This document shows positions 23,583 to 31,641 of a stretch of DNA of 32,438 bases, in pieces. The position numbers and the translations under genes are program-made. The DNA lies in NCBI GenBank assembly GCA_027310465.1, contig DAIDAU010000418.1:1-32438 (forward strand), in the 5' to 3' direction. Under the pieces are notes generated by a model. The model made no database searches. It was not told where the DNA came from and worked only from the letters and a program-made list of their open reading frames with translations. Every line of letters starts with the position of its first letter. Position 1 is the stretch's first letter. This stretch comes from Rhodocyclaceae bacterium (GTDB lineage Bacteria > Pseudomonadota > Gammaproteobacteria > Burkholderiales > Rhodocyclaceae).

Positions 23583-24494
23583 ATGCCCAAAATCTGGAAA
23601 CTGCTGGCCGCATTGGTCGTCGCGCTATCCATGCACGTCGCCCAGGCGGACGACGCGCTGCTCAAGCCTTTCGTGCTCGCGTCGAAGGGCCCGGGCGACC
23701 TGGCGCAGAAGGTGGAGGCCGCCAAGGCTGCCCTGGCGTCCCACGGCTTCGCGGTGCTCGGCAGCTATTCGCCGTATGCGAACGCCACCGTCATCGCGGT
23801 GACCGACGACAGCCTGCGCGCGGCCGCAGCGAAATCGGATCACGGCGGTTTCGGTGCGGCGCAGCGCGTCGCCGTGACCAAGGTGAAGGACGAGGTCCAG
23901 GTGTCGTACACCAACCCGATCTACATGGCGAACGCCTACCGCATGTCGGCGGATCTCAAGGACGTCGCGGCGCGGCTGCAGGCCGCGCTCGGCCGGGTCG
24001 AGGAGTTCGGCGCCAACGGCCTGAGCGCCGACAAGCTGCGCAAGTACCACTACACCTTCGGCATGGAGTACTTCACCGAACCCAACGAGCTCGCCACGTA
24101 CGGCAGCCACGATGAGGCGGTGAAGGCGGTGGAAAGCGGCCTGGCGACGGCGAAATACGGTGTCGGCAAGGTCTACCGCGTCGATGTCGCCGGCAAGAAG
24201 GAGACGCTGTTCGGCGTCTCCATGAAGGGCGAGGGCGACACCAAGTTCATGGACGACAAGTACATCATGAGCGAGATCGACTTCAAGGACGTCAAGTCGA
24301 CGGCGCACCTGCCCTACGACATCCTCGTCTCGGACAACAAGGTCTACGCGCTGTATGCGCGCTTCCGCATCGCCGAAAGCTTCCCGGACCTGTCGATGAT
24401 GGGCGCCAACAGCTTCATGAACATCATGAAGTCGCCCGAAGCGATCCGCCGCGCGCTCGCGCTCACGGTGGGCGGCAAGGAAGACGCCCGCTAA
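23583..24494 (+). CDS. Exported protein of unknown function, DUF302-like (tentative)
   Basis: This 303-residue protein has a cleavable-looking signal peptide (about 1-22, ending VAQADD). An AAGGAGAG site fixes the start at 23583; an earlier in-frame Met has none. The middle contains LASHGFAVLGSYSPYANATVI and VQVSYTNPIYMANAYRM, faintly like DUF302 proteins. This is not a firm match. There are no membrane helices after the signal and no cysteines in the mature part. It lies about 100 bases after the FadL-like gene, beyond that gene's terminator, so partial read-through or a separate promoter is needed. A role with the channel is plausible from position only. Confidence 0.7.
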   Translation: MPKIWKLLAALVVALSMHVAQADDALLKPFVLASKGPGDLAQKVEAAKAALASHGFAVLGSYSPYANATVIAVTDDSLRAAAAKSDHGGFGAAQRVAVTKVKDEVQVSYTNPIYMANAYRMSADLKDVAARLQAALGRVEEFGANGLSADKLRKYHYTFGMEYFTEPNELATYGSHDEAVKAVESGLATAKYGVGKVYRVDVAGKKETLFGVSMKGEGDTKFMDDKYIMSEIDFKDVKSTAHLPYDILVSDNKVYALYARFRIAESFPDLSMMGANSFMNIMKSPEAIRRALALTVGGKEDAR

Positions 24495-24527
24495 GGCAGC
24501 CCGCGTCGCGCGATCGGCGCACGAACG

Positions 24528-24564
24528 GCGCCGGACTGCCCGAGCAGGGCGTCCGGCGCCTTTT
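24528..24564 (+). terminator. Intrinsic terminator after exported-protein gene
   Basis: GGCGCCGGAC (24528-24537) pairs with GTCCGGCGCC (24551-24560). A smaller inner pairing and a short T run follow. Confidence 0.82.
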
Positions 24565-24690
24565 CTTTGCGGTGGCGGCGCCGCCGCGCATGGCCGCTCC
24601 CGCCGAGCCGGAATCGACGATCTATCGCACGTTGGAGCCGAGCGCCGCTCCGCGGCGCGGGACGCTTCCCCGCAGCGCGGCGGCCGGGCC

Positions 24691-24729
24691 AAAAAAAACC
24701 TCGGGACGCGCTGAGGGAGCGGCCCGAGG
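24691..24729 (-). terminator. Intrinsic terminator, reverse strand
   Basis: Read on the reverse strand, CCTCGGG (24723-24729) pairs with CCCGAGG (24699-24705), followed by eight T (24691-24698). It is about 140 bases past the ArsR-rhodanese gene and could serve that gene, the candidate small RNA, or both. Confidence 0.8.
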
Positions 24730-24766
24730 GAGGGGATGATCGGCTGCTACCGAGCAGTAGAGCCGG
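24691..24766 (-). ncRNA. Candidate small RNA (orphan promoter-hairpin-terminator)
   Basis: Within a 306-base gap (24565-24870) lacking a gene, the reverse strand shows a -35-like TTGATA (24798-24803) and a -10-like TACAAT (24772-24777), 20 bases apart, which is longer than ideal. A predicted start near 24765 follows, then a hairpin (CTGCT-CGGT-AGCAG, about 24744-24757) and the T8 terminator. The product would be about 75 bases. An inverted repeat ACAGTC-N12-GACTGT (24792-24815) covers the -35 box. No conserved RNA family was recognised. The left part of the gap (24565-24690) shows nothing supportable. Confidence 0.3.
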
Positions 24767-24870
24767 TTCGTATTGTATCGCCGGGAACGCAACAGTCTAT
24801 CAATTATGCGACTGTCGGCATAAGGGCGCGAAGCCGGGGCCGTCTGCTGCCGCCTGGACGTGGGACGGGG

Positions 24871-25524
24871 TCAGGCGCCCGGCGTCAGGCCCCATTCGGC
24901 CACGCCGTCCGCGACCCGCACGGCGTCATAGCCTTCCCTGCGCAACTGGCGCACGGCGTCCTGGGCCATCAGGCAGTACGGTCCGCGACAATAAGTGACG
25001 ATCTGCTTGTTCTTGGGCAGTTCGTCGAGGCGCCGATGCAGTTCGGCCAGGGGGATCGAGCGCGCGAACGGGAAGTGCGCGGCGAGATATTCCTCGACCG
25101 GCCGGACATCCAGCACGACCACGTCGCCGCGCTTAGCCAGATGCAGCAGCGTGTCGCGATCGTACGGCAGTTGGTGCTGCGGCTCGGCCGTCGGGTTCTT
25201 CAGCGTCGCCTGCACCTCGACCAGCCGGTTCTCGGCGAGCGAGTGGATCGCCACCCAGAACCCGGCGACGCTCGGATCGACCAGCCGGTAGTAGATGTGC
25301 TTGCCGCGCCGCGCCGTCGCCACCAGGTTGGCCAGGCGCAAGGCGCGCAGATGGGCGCTCGCGAGCTTCATGCTGACCGCCGCTTCCTCGGCCAGCGCTT
25401 CCACGGACTTCTCGCCCTGGCAGAGCAGGTCGATGATCTCCAGCCGCTTGGGACTCGATACGGCCTTTCCGATGCGGGCGGCCTGTCCGTACAGGACGTC
25501 CTTGGTCTTGCGCGTGGTCTTCAT
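24871..25524 (-). CDS. ArsR-type regulator fused to a rhodanese domain
   Basis: This 217-residue protein has an N-terminal winged helix of ArsR type (about residues 12-95, SPKRLEIIDLL, LAEEAAVSMKLASAHLRALRLANLV, GKHIYYRL). A rhodanese domain (about 122-215) follows, with active loop C179-R-G-P-Y-C184, so the catalytic cysteine is present. Such fusions probably sense persulfide, sulfide or cyanide-type stress and repress their own and sulfur genes; the ligand is inferred. I chose the Met at 25524. A Met 11 codons upstream has no ribosome binding site. No neighbouring sulfur gene is seen. Confidence 0.9.
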   Translation of the reverse strand: MKTTRKTKDVLYGQAARIGKAVSSPKRLEIIDLLCQGEKSVEALAEEAAVSMKLASAHLRALRLANLVATARRGKHIYYRLVDPSVAGFWVAIHSLAENRLVEVQATLKNPTAEPQHQLPYDRDTLLHLAKRGDVVVLDVRPVEEYLAAHFPFARSIPLAELHRRLDELPKNKQIVTYCRGPYCLMAQDAVRQLRREGYDAVRVADGVAEWGLTPGA

Positions 25525-25598
25525 GGGTGGCGTTCCGCTCCGATGTGCGCTTGTCATGCGAGCGGAATTCTAGCAGGGGCGGTCCCCCGAATACCGGC

Positions 25599-26261
25599 TC
25601 AGCGCAGGCTGATCACCCGCCAGCCCGACTCCAGCGCATGTCTGCGCAACGTCTCGTCGGGATCGACCGCGACGGCGTTGGCGACCTTCTTCATCAGCGG
25701 CAGGTCGTTGTGCGAGTCGCTGTAGAACCAGCTGTCCTGGAACGAGCCCCACCACCAACCCAGCGACTCGAGCCAGGCCTCGACGCGCGCGATCTTGCCG
25801 TCCTTGAAGGCGGGCGTGCCGCGCGCCTTGCCGGTGAACTTCTCGCCGTTCCACGCCGGCACGGTGGCGATCAGGTGCGCGATGCCGAACTCGCGCGCGA
25901 TCGGGCCGGTGACGAAGCTGTTGGTGGCGGTGACGATGGCGACCAGCGCGTCGTCGTCGAGATGGCGCTGCACCAGGGCGCGCGCGGGAGCGCCGATGAG
26001 CGGGCGGATGCGCGTGGCGACGAACTCCTCGCGCCAGGCGTCGAGCTCCTCGCGCGCGTGGCGCGACAGCGGTGCCAGCTGGAAGTCGAGGAAGGCGTGG
26101 ATGTCGAGCGTGCCGGCCTTGTACTGCTCGTAGAACTCGAGGTTGCGGGCTTCGTGCACCTCGCGGTCGAGCACGCCTTTCGAGATGAGGAACTGCGCCC
26201 ACTCGAAGTCGGAGTCGCCGGCGAGCAGCGTGTTGTCTAGGTCAAAGAGTACGAGCTTCAT
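25599..26261 (-). CDS. HAD-IB family phosphatase (SerB-like)
   Basis: This 220-residue hydrolase has the HAD motifs FDLDNTLL (nucleophile D7, acid D9), VTATNS (motif II), a Lys in GKARG, and SDSHNDLPLM (motif III acids). A helical cap lies between motifs I and II, placing it in subfamily IB with SerB-like phosphatases. The substrate is not certain and it need not be phosphoserine. It overlaps the hda stop by four bases (ATGA). In many Betaproteobacteria a gene like this directly precedes pcnB; here it is 5.4 kb away. Confidence 0.92.
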   Translation of the reverse strand: MKLVLFDLDNTLLAGDSDFEWAQFLISKGVLDREVHEARNLEFYEQYKAGTLDIHAFLDFQLAPLSRHAREELDAWREEFVATRIRPLIGAPARALVQRHLDDDALVAIVTATNSFVTGPIAREFGIAHLIATVPAWNGEKFTGKARGTPAFKDGKIARVEAWLESLGWWWGSFQDSWFYSDSHNDLPLMKKVANAVAVDPDETLRRHALESGWRVISLR

Positions 26262-26947
26262 TCTTCCTCGGCATTGGGTTCGAATTGGAATTCCATGACT
26301 TCCTTGAGCAGCGGCAGCGTCGCCGGCCGCTGCTGCTCGAGGGTGGCGCGGTCGAGCGCGTCGAGCACGGCCATCAGCGACGGCAGGTCGCGGCGGCCGT
26401 GGCGCAGCAGGTAATTGACCAGGCTGGCGTCGACTTTCATGCCGCGCAGCAGCGCATGGCGCGCCAGCGCCGCCGACTTCTCCTCGTCGGAGAGCGGCTT
26501 CACCTCGTAGATCAGCGACTGGCCGACGCGCGTGCGCAGGTCCTCGCGCAAGGCGAGCTGCAGCGGCGGCAGCGGTCCCGCCAGCAGCACCGCGTGGCCC
26601 ACCAGCCGCGCCGCGTTGAAGGCGCGGAACAGGGCGACCTGCGCATCGGCGTCGAGGCGGTCGACGTCGTCGACGACCAGCAGGCCGCCGGGCGGCACGT
26701 TCATGTCGCCGCCGGCCGCGCCGGCTTCGATGGAGCGCGTTGGCCGCCGTGCCGCCGCCGCGCGCGCCGCGGCGCCCAGCAGGTGCGAGCGGCCGCTGCC
26801 GGCGGCGCCCCACAGATAAATCGCGTCGAAGTTGTCGGGATCGGCGAGCGCGCGCAGCCGGTCGACGAGTTCGGCATTGATGCCGGCGACGAAGTTGTCG
26901 AGCGTCGGGATCTGCTCCGGCTTGAGATCGAGCAGGAGCTGGCTCAC
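26258..26947 (-). CDS. hda: DnaA regulatory inactivator Hda
   Basis: This 229-residue AAA+ protein is homologous to the DnaA ATPase domain. It begins [10 protein letters not shown], whose QLLLDL is the sliding-clamp binding motif of Hda. The Walker A is GAAGSGRSHLL (Arg in place of Lys, usual in Hda), Walker B is LLVVDDVDRL, and the sensor-2 region lies near the C-terminus. It should stimulate ATP hydrolysis by DnaA after replication starts. The start is a GTG at 26947 overlapping the AI-2E transporter stop (GTGA). Confidence 0.94.
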   Translation of the reverse strand: MSQLLLDLKPEQIPTLDNFVAGINAELVDRLRALADPDNFDAIYLWGAAGSGRSHLLGAAARAAAARRPTRSIEAGAAGGDMNVPPGGLLVVDDVDRLDADAQVALFRAFNAARLVGHAVLLAGPLPPLQLALREDLRTRVGQSLIYEVKPLSDEEKSAALARHALLRGMKVDASLVNYLLRHGRRDLPSLMAVLDALDRATLEQQRPATLPLLKEVMEFQFEPNAEEE

Positions 26948-28014
26948 GGCGCGTCCCGGCCCTGGTAGAAGCGGCTGGCGAGATAGAGGCTGCGCAGTTC
27001 GCGCAGGCCCACGAGCAGCGCCGCCGACGCCGGCAGCGCGATCAGCCCGCCGACGAAGCCGAACAGCTGGCCGAAGGCCAGCAGCGCGAAGATGACGGCC
27101 AGCGGATGCAGGCCGATGCGCTCGCCGACGAGATAGGGCGTGAGGAAGAAGCCCTCGAGGAACTGCCCGATGCCGTAGACCACGAGCACGGCGATGACCG
27201 GCGCGAATCCCTGGAACTGCAGCGCCGCGACGATCAGAGCCATGATCAGGCCGGTGGCGAAGCCGACGTAGGGCACGAAGATCAGCAGGCCCGTCAGCAT
27301 GCCGACGGAGATCGCGGACGGCAGTCCGATCAGCAGCAGCGCGGCGCTGTAATAGACGGCGAGGATCGCCATGACGAGCAGCTGGCCGCGCAGGAACTGC
27401 GACAGCACGGCGTCGATGTCGGCGAGCATGCGCGTGGCCTTGGCATGCCAGGCGCGCGGGATGGCGTTCTCGATCCGCCGCAGGATCGGATGCCAGTCGA
27501 CCAGCAGGTAGAACATCGCGACGGGCGTGAGCAGGACGGTCGCGGCGATGCCGATCAGCGCCATGCCGCCGATCTTGAGCGACTGGAACAGCTTGTCGAA
27601 CAGCGAGGTCCAGCCGTCGGGGCTCGACGCCAGCACGCGCTGCAGGAAGGCGGCGTCGAGGCGGATGCGCACGCCGTAGTGCTGGTACAGCCACGGCACC
27701 AGCTTCTCGTTGATCGCCGCGGAGGCCTGCGGCAGGTTTTCGGCGGCGATGCGCGCCTCGTCGATCAGCAGCGGCACGAGGATCAGCACCAGCGCGGCGA
27801 GGACGGCGCCGACCAGCAGCAGCATGGCCAGCACGCCGACGACGCGCGGCAGGCCGAGCCGCTGCCAGCGATCCACCAGCGGATTGCAGATGTAGGCGAG
27901 GATGGCGGCGAGGAAGAACGGCGCGAGAATCGGCCCCAAGTGCGCCAGCAGCCAGAGCAGCAGCAGGCCCGCGCCGATCCAGAGCGCCGCGTGCAGGCGG
28001 TCTTGGTGGATCAT
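26944..28014 (-). CDS. AI-2E/PerM-family membrane permease
   Basis: This 356-residue protein has about eight membrane helices in the family arrangement: an N-terminal pair, a large extracytoplasmic helical region (about 85-190) and a C-terminal block with [24 protein letters not shown] and [35 protein letters not shown]. The Met at 28014 is chosen; an earlier in-frame Met would start inside the divergent purM gene. The family exports autoinducer-2 or small ions; substrate unknown. It heads the hda/HAD unit and diverges from purM across 53 bases. Confidence 0.9.
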   Translation of the reverse strand: MIHQDRLHAALWIGAGLLLLWLLAHLGPILAPFFLAAILAYICNPLVDRWQRLGLPRVVGVLAMLLLVGAVLAALVLILVPLLIDEARIAAENLPQASAAINEKLVPWLYQHYGVRIRLDAAFLQRVLASSPDGWTSLFDKLFQSLKIGGMALIGIAATVLLTPVAMFYLLVDWHPILRRIENAIPRAWHAKATRMLADIDAVLSQFLRGQLLVMAILAVYYSAALLLIGLPSAISVGMLTGLLIFVPYVGFATGLIMALIVAALQFQGFAPVIAVLVVYGIGQFLEGFFLTPYLVGERIGLHPLAVIFALLAFGQLFGFVGGLIALPASAALLVGLRELRSLYLASRFYQGRDAP

Positions 28015-28067
28015 TTCCGGTAAAATCCGGCGTCTGCCGAGAAGGCGCAACTTTACCATTCCCTGCC

Positions 28068-29105
28068 GTGTCCTCATCCACCAACCTGACATATCGCGAC
28101 GCCGGCGTCGACATCGACGCGGGCGACGAGCTGGTCGAACGCATCAAGCCGTTCGCCAAGCGCACCCTGCGCCCCGAGGTGCTCGGCGGCATCGGCGGCT
28201 TCGGCGCGCTGTTCGAGATCTCGAAGAAGTACAAGGAGCCGGTGCTGGTTTCCGGCACGGACGGCGTCGGCACCAAGCTCAAGCTCGCGTTCCAGTTGAA
28301 CAAGCACGACACGGTGGGCCAGGACCTCGTCGCCATGAGCGTCAACGACATCCTGGTGCAGGGCGCGGAGCCGCTGTTCTTCCTCGACTACTTCGCCTGC
28401 GGCAAGCTCGACGTGGACACCGGCGCGGCGGTGGTCGCGGGCATCGCCAGGGGCTGCGAGCTCGCCGGCTGCGCGCTGATCGGCGGCGAGACCGCCGAGA
28501 TGCCGGGCATGTATCCCGAAGGCGAATACGACCTCGCCGGCTTCGCGGTCGGCGCGGTGGAGAAATCGCAGATCATCACCGGCGCGACGATCGTGCCGGG
28601 CGACGCCGTGCTCGGCCTCGCTTCCAGCGGCGCGCACTCCAACGGCTACTCGCTGATCCGCAAGATCATCGAGCGCGCCAAGCCCGACATGAACGCGGAC
28701 TTCCACGGCCAGCCGTTCTCGCATGCGGTGCTGGCGCCGACGCGCATCTACGTCAAGCCGCTGCTGTCGCTGATGCAGGCGCTGCCGGTCAAGGGCATGG
28801 CGCACATCACCGGCGGCGGCCTCACCGAGAACATTCCGCGCGTGCTGCCCGAGAACGTCGCCGCCGTCGTCGAGCGCAAGTCCTGGATGCTGCCGCCGCT
28901 GTTCCAGTGGCTGCAGCGGGAAGGCAACGTCGCCGACGCGGAAATGCACCGCGTCTTCAACTGCGGCATCGGCATGGCGGTCATCGTCGCGGCTGCGGAC
29001 GCCGAGCGCGCCATGGCGCATCTCGCCGCCGCCGGCGAAACCGTCTTCCGCATCGGCCGCATCGAAGCGCGCCAGCCGAACCAGCCGCAAACCGTCGTCG
29101 TCTAG
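28068..29105 (+). CDS. purM: Phosphoribosylformylglycinamidine cyclo-ligase (AIR synthetase)
   Basis: This 345-residue enzyme of purine synthesis converts FGAM to AIR using ATP. Visible motifs are [20 protein letters not shown], the PurM signature [53 protein letters not shown] and [16 protein letters not shown]. The start is GTG at 28068, giving the normal N-terminus. TAAAAT at 28021-28026 in the divergent gap is a possible -10. The purM / AI-2E / hda arrangement is common in Betaproteobacteria. Confidence 0.97.
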   Translation: MSSSTNLTYRDAGVDIDAGDELVERIKPFAKRTLRPEVLGGIGGFGALFEISKKYKEPVLVSGTDGVGTKLKLAFQLNKHDTVGQDLVAMSVNDILVQGAEPLFFLDYFACGKLDVDTGAAVVAGIARGCELAGCALIGGETAEMPGMYPEGEYDLAGFAVGAVEKSQIITGATIVPGDAVLGLASSGAHSNGYSLIRKIIERAKPDMNADFHGQPFSHAVLAPTRIYVKPLLSLMQALPVKGMAHITGGGLTENIPRVLPENVAAVVERKSWMLPPLFQWLQREGNVADAEMHRVFNCGIGMAVIVAAADAERAMAHLAAAGETVFRIGRIEARQPNQPQTVVV

Positions 29106-29124
29106 GCGGCTTCTCCTCTCGTCG

Positions 29125-29154
29125 TTCGCCGCGGGCCGCCGGCCGCGCGGCGAA
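29125..29154 (+). terminator. Terminator-like hairpin after purM
   Basis: TTCGCCGCG (29125-29133) pairs with CGCGGCGAA (29146-29154), with inner GGCC/GGCC pairing. A stable stem without a T run, 20 bases after the purM stop. Confidence 0.5.
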
Positions 29155-29290
29155 ACTTCGCACGCACGCACCAGTCACACGACGTAAGCAGTTCCACGTT
29201 GTGGCCATTCCCGCGCCTCGGGCGCTTCGAAGGCGCCGCAGCGAGCCGGCGGGCCGTAGCGGTTCCCGCCGTCAGACGGGAGGTTCCGGC

Positions 29291-30775
29291 GTGCCCGACT
29301 TCGAGAAATTCGTCCTCAACGAAACCCCCGACGGTGCAGTGGTGACGTCCCGCGAGGGAACGGTCCTCTACTGGAACCCCGGGGCGGAAAAGCTCTTCGG
29401 CTACTCGGCCGAGGAAGCGGTCGGACGCCGCTTCCGCGACATGGTGGTGCCGACGTGGTTCAAGGCGGAGGACGAGGTCTTCGCGCATGCGCTCGCCGTC
29501 GGCCGGACCGACTACGAGGCGGTGCGCTGCACCAAGGACGGCCCGATGATCTACGTCGCCGTGTCCGTCAGGGCGATCGGCGACGACTACGTCCTGCTGA
29601 CCCAGAAGGACGTGACCGGCCAGAAGGTCCGGCGCGAGGCCAAGCTGCTCGAGGCGAAGTTCCGCGACCTGCTGGAGTCGCTGCCCGACGGCATCGTGAT
29701 GACGAATTCCACCGGCCGCATCGTCATGGCGACCAGCCAGGCCGAGAAGCTGTTCGGCTATCCGCCGGGCGAGCTGCACGGCCAGCCGATCGAGGTGCTG
29801 CTGCCTGGGCGCTTCCGCCGCGGGCACGTCGGCTACCGCAATTCCTACGCCGAGCGCCCGCGCACCCGGCCGATGGGCGCCGGCATGGAGTTGTTCGCGC
29901 TGCGCCGGGACGGCACGGAGTTCCCGGTCGAGATCAGCCTGAGCCCGCTCGTCACCGAGGAAGGCACGCTCATCATGAGCGCGGTGCGCGACATCAGCGA
30001 ACGCAAGCGCATCGAACAGGCACTGCACGAGAAGAACATCGAGCTGGAGAACGCGAGCCGGGCCAAGGACCGCTTCCTCGCCAGCATGTCGCACGAGCTG
30101 CGCACCCCGCTCAACGCCATCATCGGCTTCACCGGCATGCTGCTGATGCAGCTGGCCGGGCCGCTGTCGGCCACGCAGGAGAAGCACCTGAAGACCATCC
30201 AGTCGAGCGCCAAGCACCTGCTGTCGCTGATCAACGACCTGCTCGACGTCGCCAAGATCGAGTCGGGCAAGCTGCAGCTCACCTTCGAGCCAGTCGACTG
30301 CGGCGAGGTGGTGAACCAGGTGGCGGAGACGCTGCGCCCGCTCGCCGAGCAGAAGGGCCTGGTCTTCCGCATCGAGGCGCCGGCCGGGATGGTGGTCGAC
30401 ACCGACCGCCGCGCCATCAGCCAGATCCTGATCAACCTGGTGAACAACGCGATCAAGTTCACCGAGCGCGGCGAGATCGTCGTGCGGCTGGTGCGCGACG
30501 GCCGTCGCATGGAGTTGAGCGTGAGCGACACCGGCCCCGGCATCCGCGACGCGGATCGCGCCAAGCTGTTCCAGGCGTTCTCGCAGATGGACGACACCAC
30601 CACGCGCCGCCACGAAGGCACCGGCCTCGGCCTCTACCTGAGCCAGAAGCTCGCGCTGCTGCTGCACGGCGAGTTGCGCCTGGCGAGCCGCGAAGGCGAA
30701 GGCAGCACCTTCACGCTGAGCCTGGGACAGGCCGGCGAGGCGGTGGGCGCCGCGGCTACGGAGGCGGGCGCGTGA
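29291..30775 (+). CDS. PAS-PAS sensor histidine kinase, cytoplasmic
   Basis: This 494-residue kinase has no membrane segment. PAS 1 is at about 5-110 (FVLNETPDGAVVTSREGTVL, NPGAEKLFGYSAEEAVGRRF) and PAS 2 at about 118-240 (LLESLPDGIVMTNSTGRIVM, plus a PAC tail RDISERKRIEQAL). The H-box is FLASMSHELRTPLNAIIGF with H268, then an ATPase lobe (LINLVNNAIKFTERG, DTGPGI, GTGLGLYLSQKLALLL). The start is GTG at 29291 with GGGAGG 7 bases upstream. The open frame extends over 450 codons further left but antisense or out of frame to known genes. It is overlapped by the next gene (GTGA). It probably phosphorylates the receivers encoded downstream. Signal unknown. Confidence 0.9.
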   Translation: MPDFEKFVLNETPDGAVVTSREGTVLYWNPGAEKLFGYSAEEAVGRRFRDMVVPTWFKAEDEVFAHALAVGRTDYEAVRCTKDGPMIYVAVSVRAIGDDYVLLTQKDVTGQKVRREAKLLEAKFRDLLESLPDGIVMTNSTGRIVMATSQAEKLFGYPPGELHGQPIEVLLPGRFRRGHVGYRNSYAERPRTRPMGAGMELFALRRDGTEFPVEISLSPLVTEEGTLIMSAVRDISERKRIEQALHEKNIELENASRAKDRFLASMSHELRTPLNAIIGFTGMLLMQLAGPLSATQEKHLKTIQSSAKHLLSLINDLLDVAKIESGKLQLTFEPVDCGEVVNQVAETLRPLAEQKGLVFRIEAPAGMVVDTDRRAISQILINLVNNAIKFTERGEIVVRLVRDGRRMELSVSDTGPGIRDADRAKLFQAFSQMDDTTTRRHEGTGLGLYLSQKLALLLHGELRLASREGEGSTFTLSLGQAGEAVGAAATEAGA

Positions 30776-31641
30776 CTCCGATCGCCGCTGAGGCCATGAT
30801 GGCGACGCGCATCCTGATCATCGAAGACCACCCGGCCAGCATGGAGATGATGGTCTTCCTGCTGCAGGCCTTCGGCTATGCGACGATCGCCGCGGCTGAC
30901 GGCGAGCAGGGCCTGGCGGCGGCGCTGCGCGAACTGCCCGACCTGATCGTCTGCGACGTGTATCTGCCCCGGCTCGACGGCTACGACGTGGTGCGCGCGC
31001 TGAAGGCGTCGCCGGCGACGCAGGGCATCCCGGTCATCGCCGTGACCGCGCTGGCGATGGTGGGCGACCGCGAAAAGCTGCTGCAGGCCGGCTTCGACGA
31101 CTACGTCAGCAAGCCGATCGAGCCGGAGCGCTTCGTCGGGCAGGTGGAGAACCATCTGCCCGCACAGCGCCGCGCGCGGCCGGTGCGCGAGGCGGTGCAG
31201 GCGGCCGCCGATGCGCCCAAGCCGGCGCTGCGCCGGGCGCGCATCCTGGTGGTCGACGACTCGCCGGTCAACCGCGAGCTGATCCGCGACCTGCTCGAGC
31301 CTTTCGGCTACGACGTCAGCCTGGCGAAAAGCGTCGAGGAGGGGCGGCAGCTGGTCCATCGCATGGCCTTCGACCTGGTCGTCTCGGACATGCACATGCC
31401 TCAGGAGAACGGCATCGAGATGCTGCGCGAGGTCAAGGGCAATCCCGAGCTCGCGGACATCCCCTTCGTCTTCCTGACGGCGTCCTACGAGGACGAGCCG
31501 AACCAGCAGCTCGCGGCGTCGCTCGGCGCCACCCGGTCGCTGCGCCGGCCGATCGAGCCGCGCGTGCTGCTGGCCGAAATCGAAGCCTGCCTGCCCGCCG
31601 AAAAGCGAGGAAAGCCCTATGGCGAAGATCATCGTCGTTGA
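30772..31641 (+). CDS. Tandem double-receiver response regulator
   Basis: This 289-residue protein consists of two receiver domains (about 11-130 and 155-280) joined by an Ala/Pro/Arg-rich linker, with no output domain. The first is complete: acidic pocket in LIIEDH, phospho-acceptor D62 (VCDVYLP) and SKP lysine. The second has D206 (VSDMHMP) but Arg259 stands where the conserved Lys is expected (SLRRPIEP), so its signalling may be altered. The GTG start overlaps the kinase stop and has GGAGG upstream; Met residues 9-10 are alternatives. It probably relays phosphate within the operon. Confidence 0.9.
   Translation: MTPIAAEAMMATRILIIEDHPASMEMMVFLLQAFGYATIAAADGEQGLAAALRELPDLIVCDVYLPRLDGYDVVRALKASPATQGIPVIAVTALAMVGDREKLLQAGFDDYVSKPIEPERFVGQVENHLPAQRRARPVREAVQAAADAPKPALRRARILVVDDSPVNRELIRDLLEPFGYDVSLAKSVEEGRQLVHRMAFDLVVSDMHMPQENGIEMLREVKGNPELADIPFVFLTASYEDEPNQQLAASLGATRSLRRPIEPRVLLAEIEACLPAEKRGKPYGEDHRR

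Noticed and set aside
27902-29290. Leftward in-frame extension of the PAS-PAS kinase
   Set aside because: It crosses purM out of frame. The GTG at 29291 has a proper ribosome site and gives a normal PAS start.
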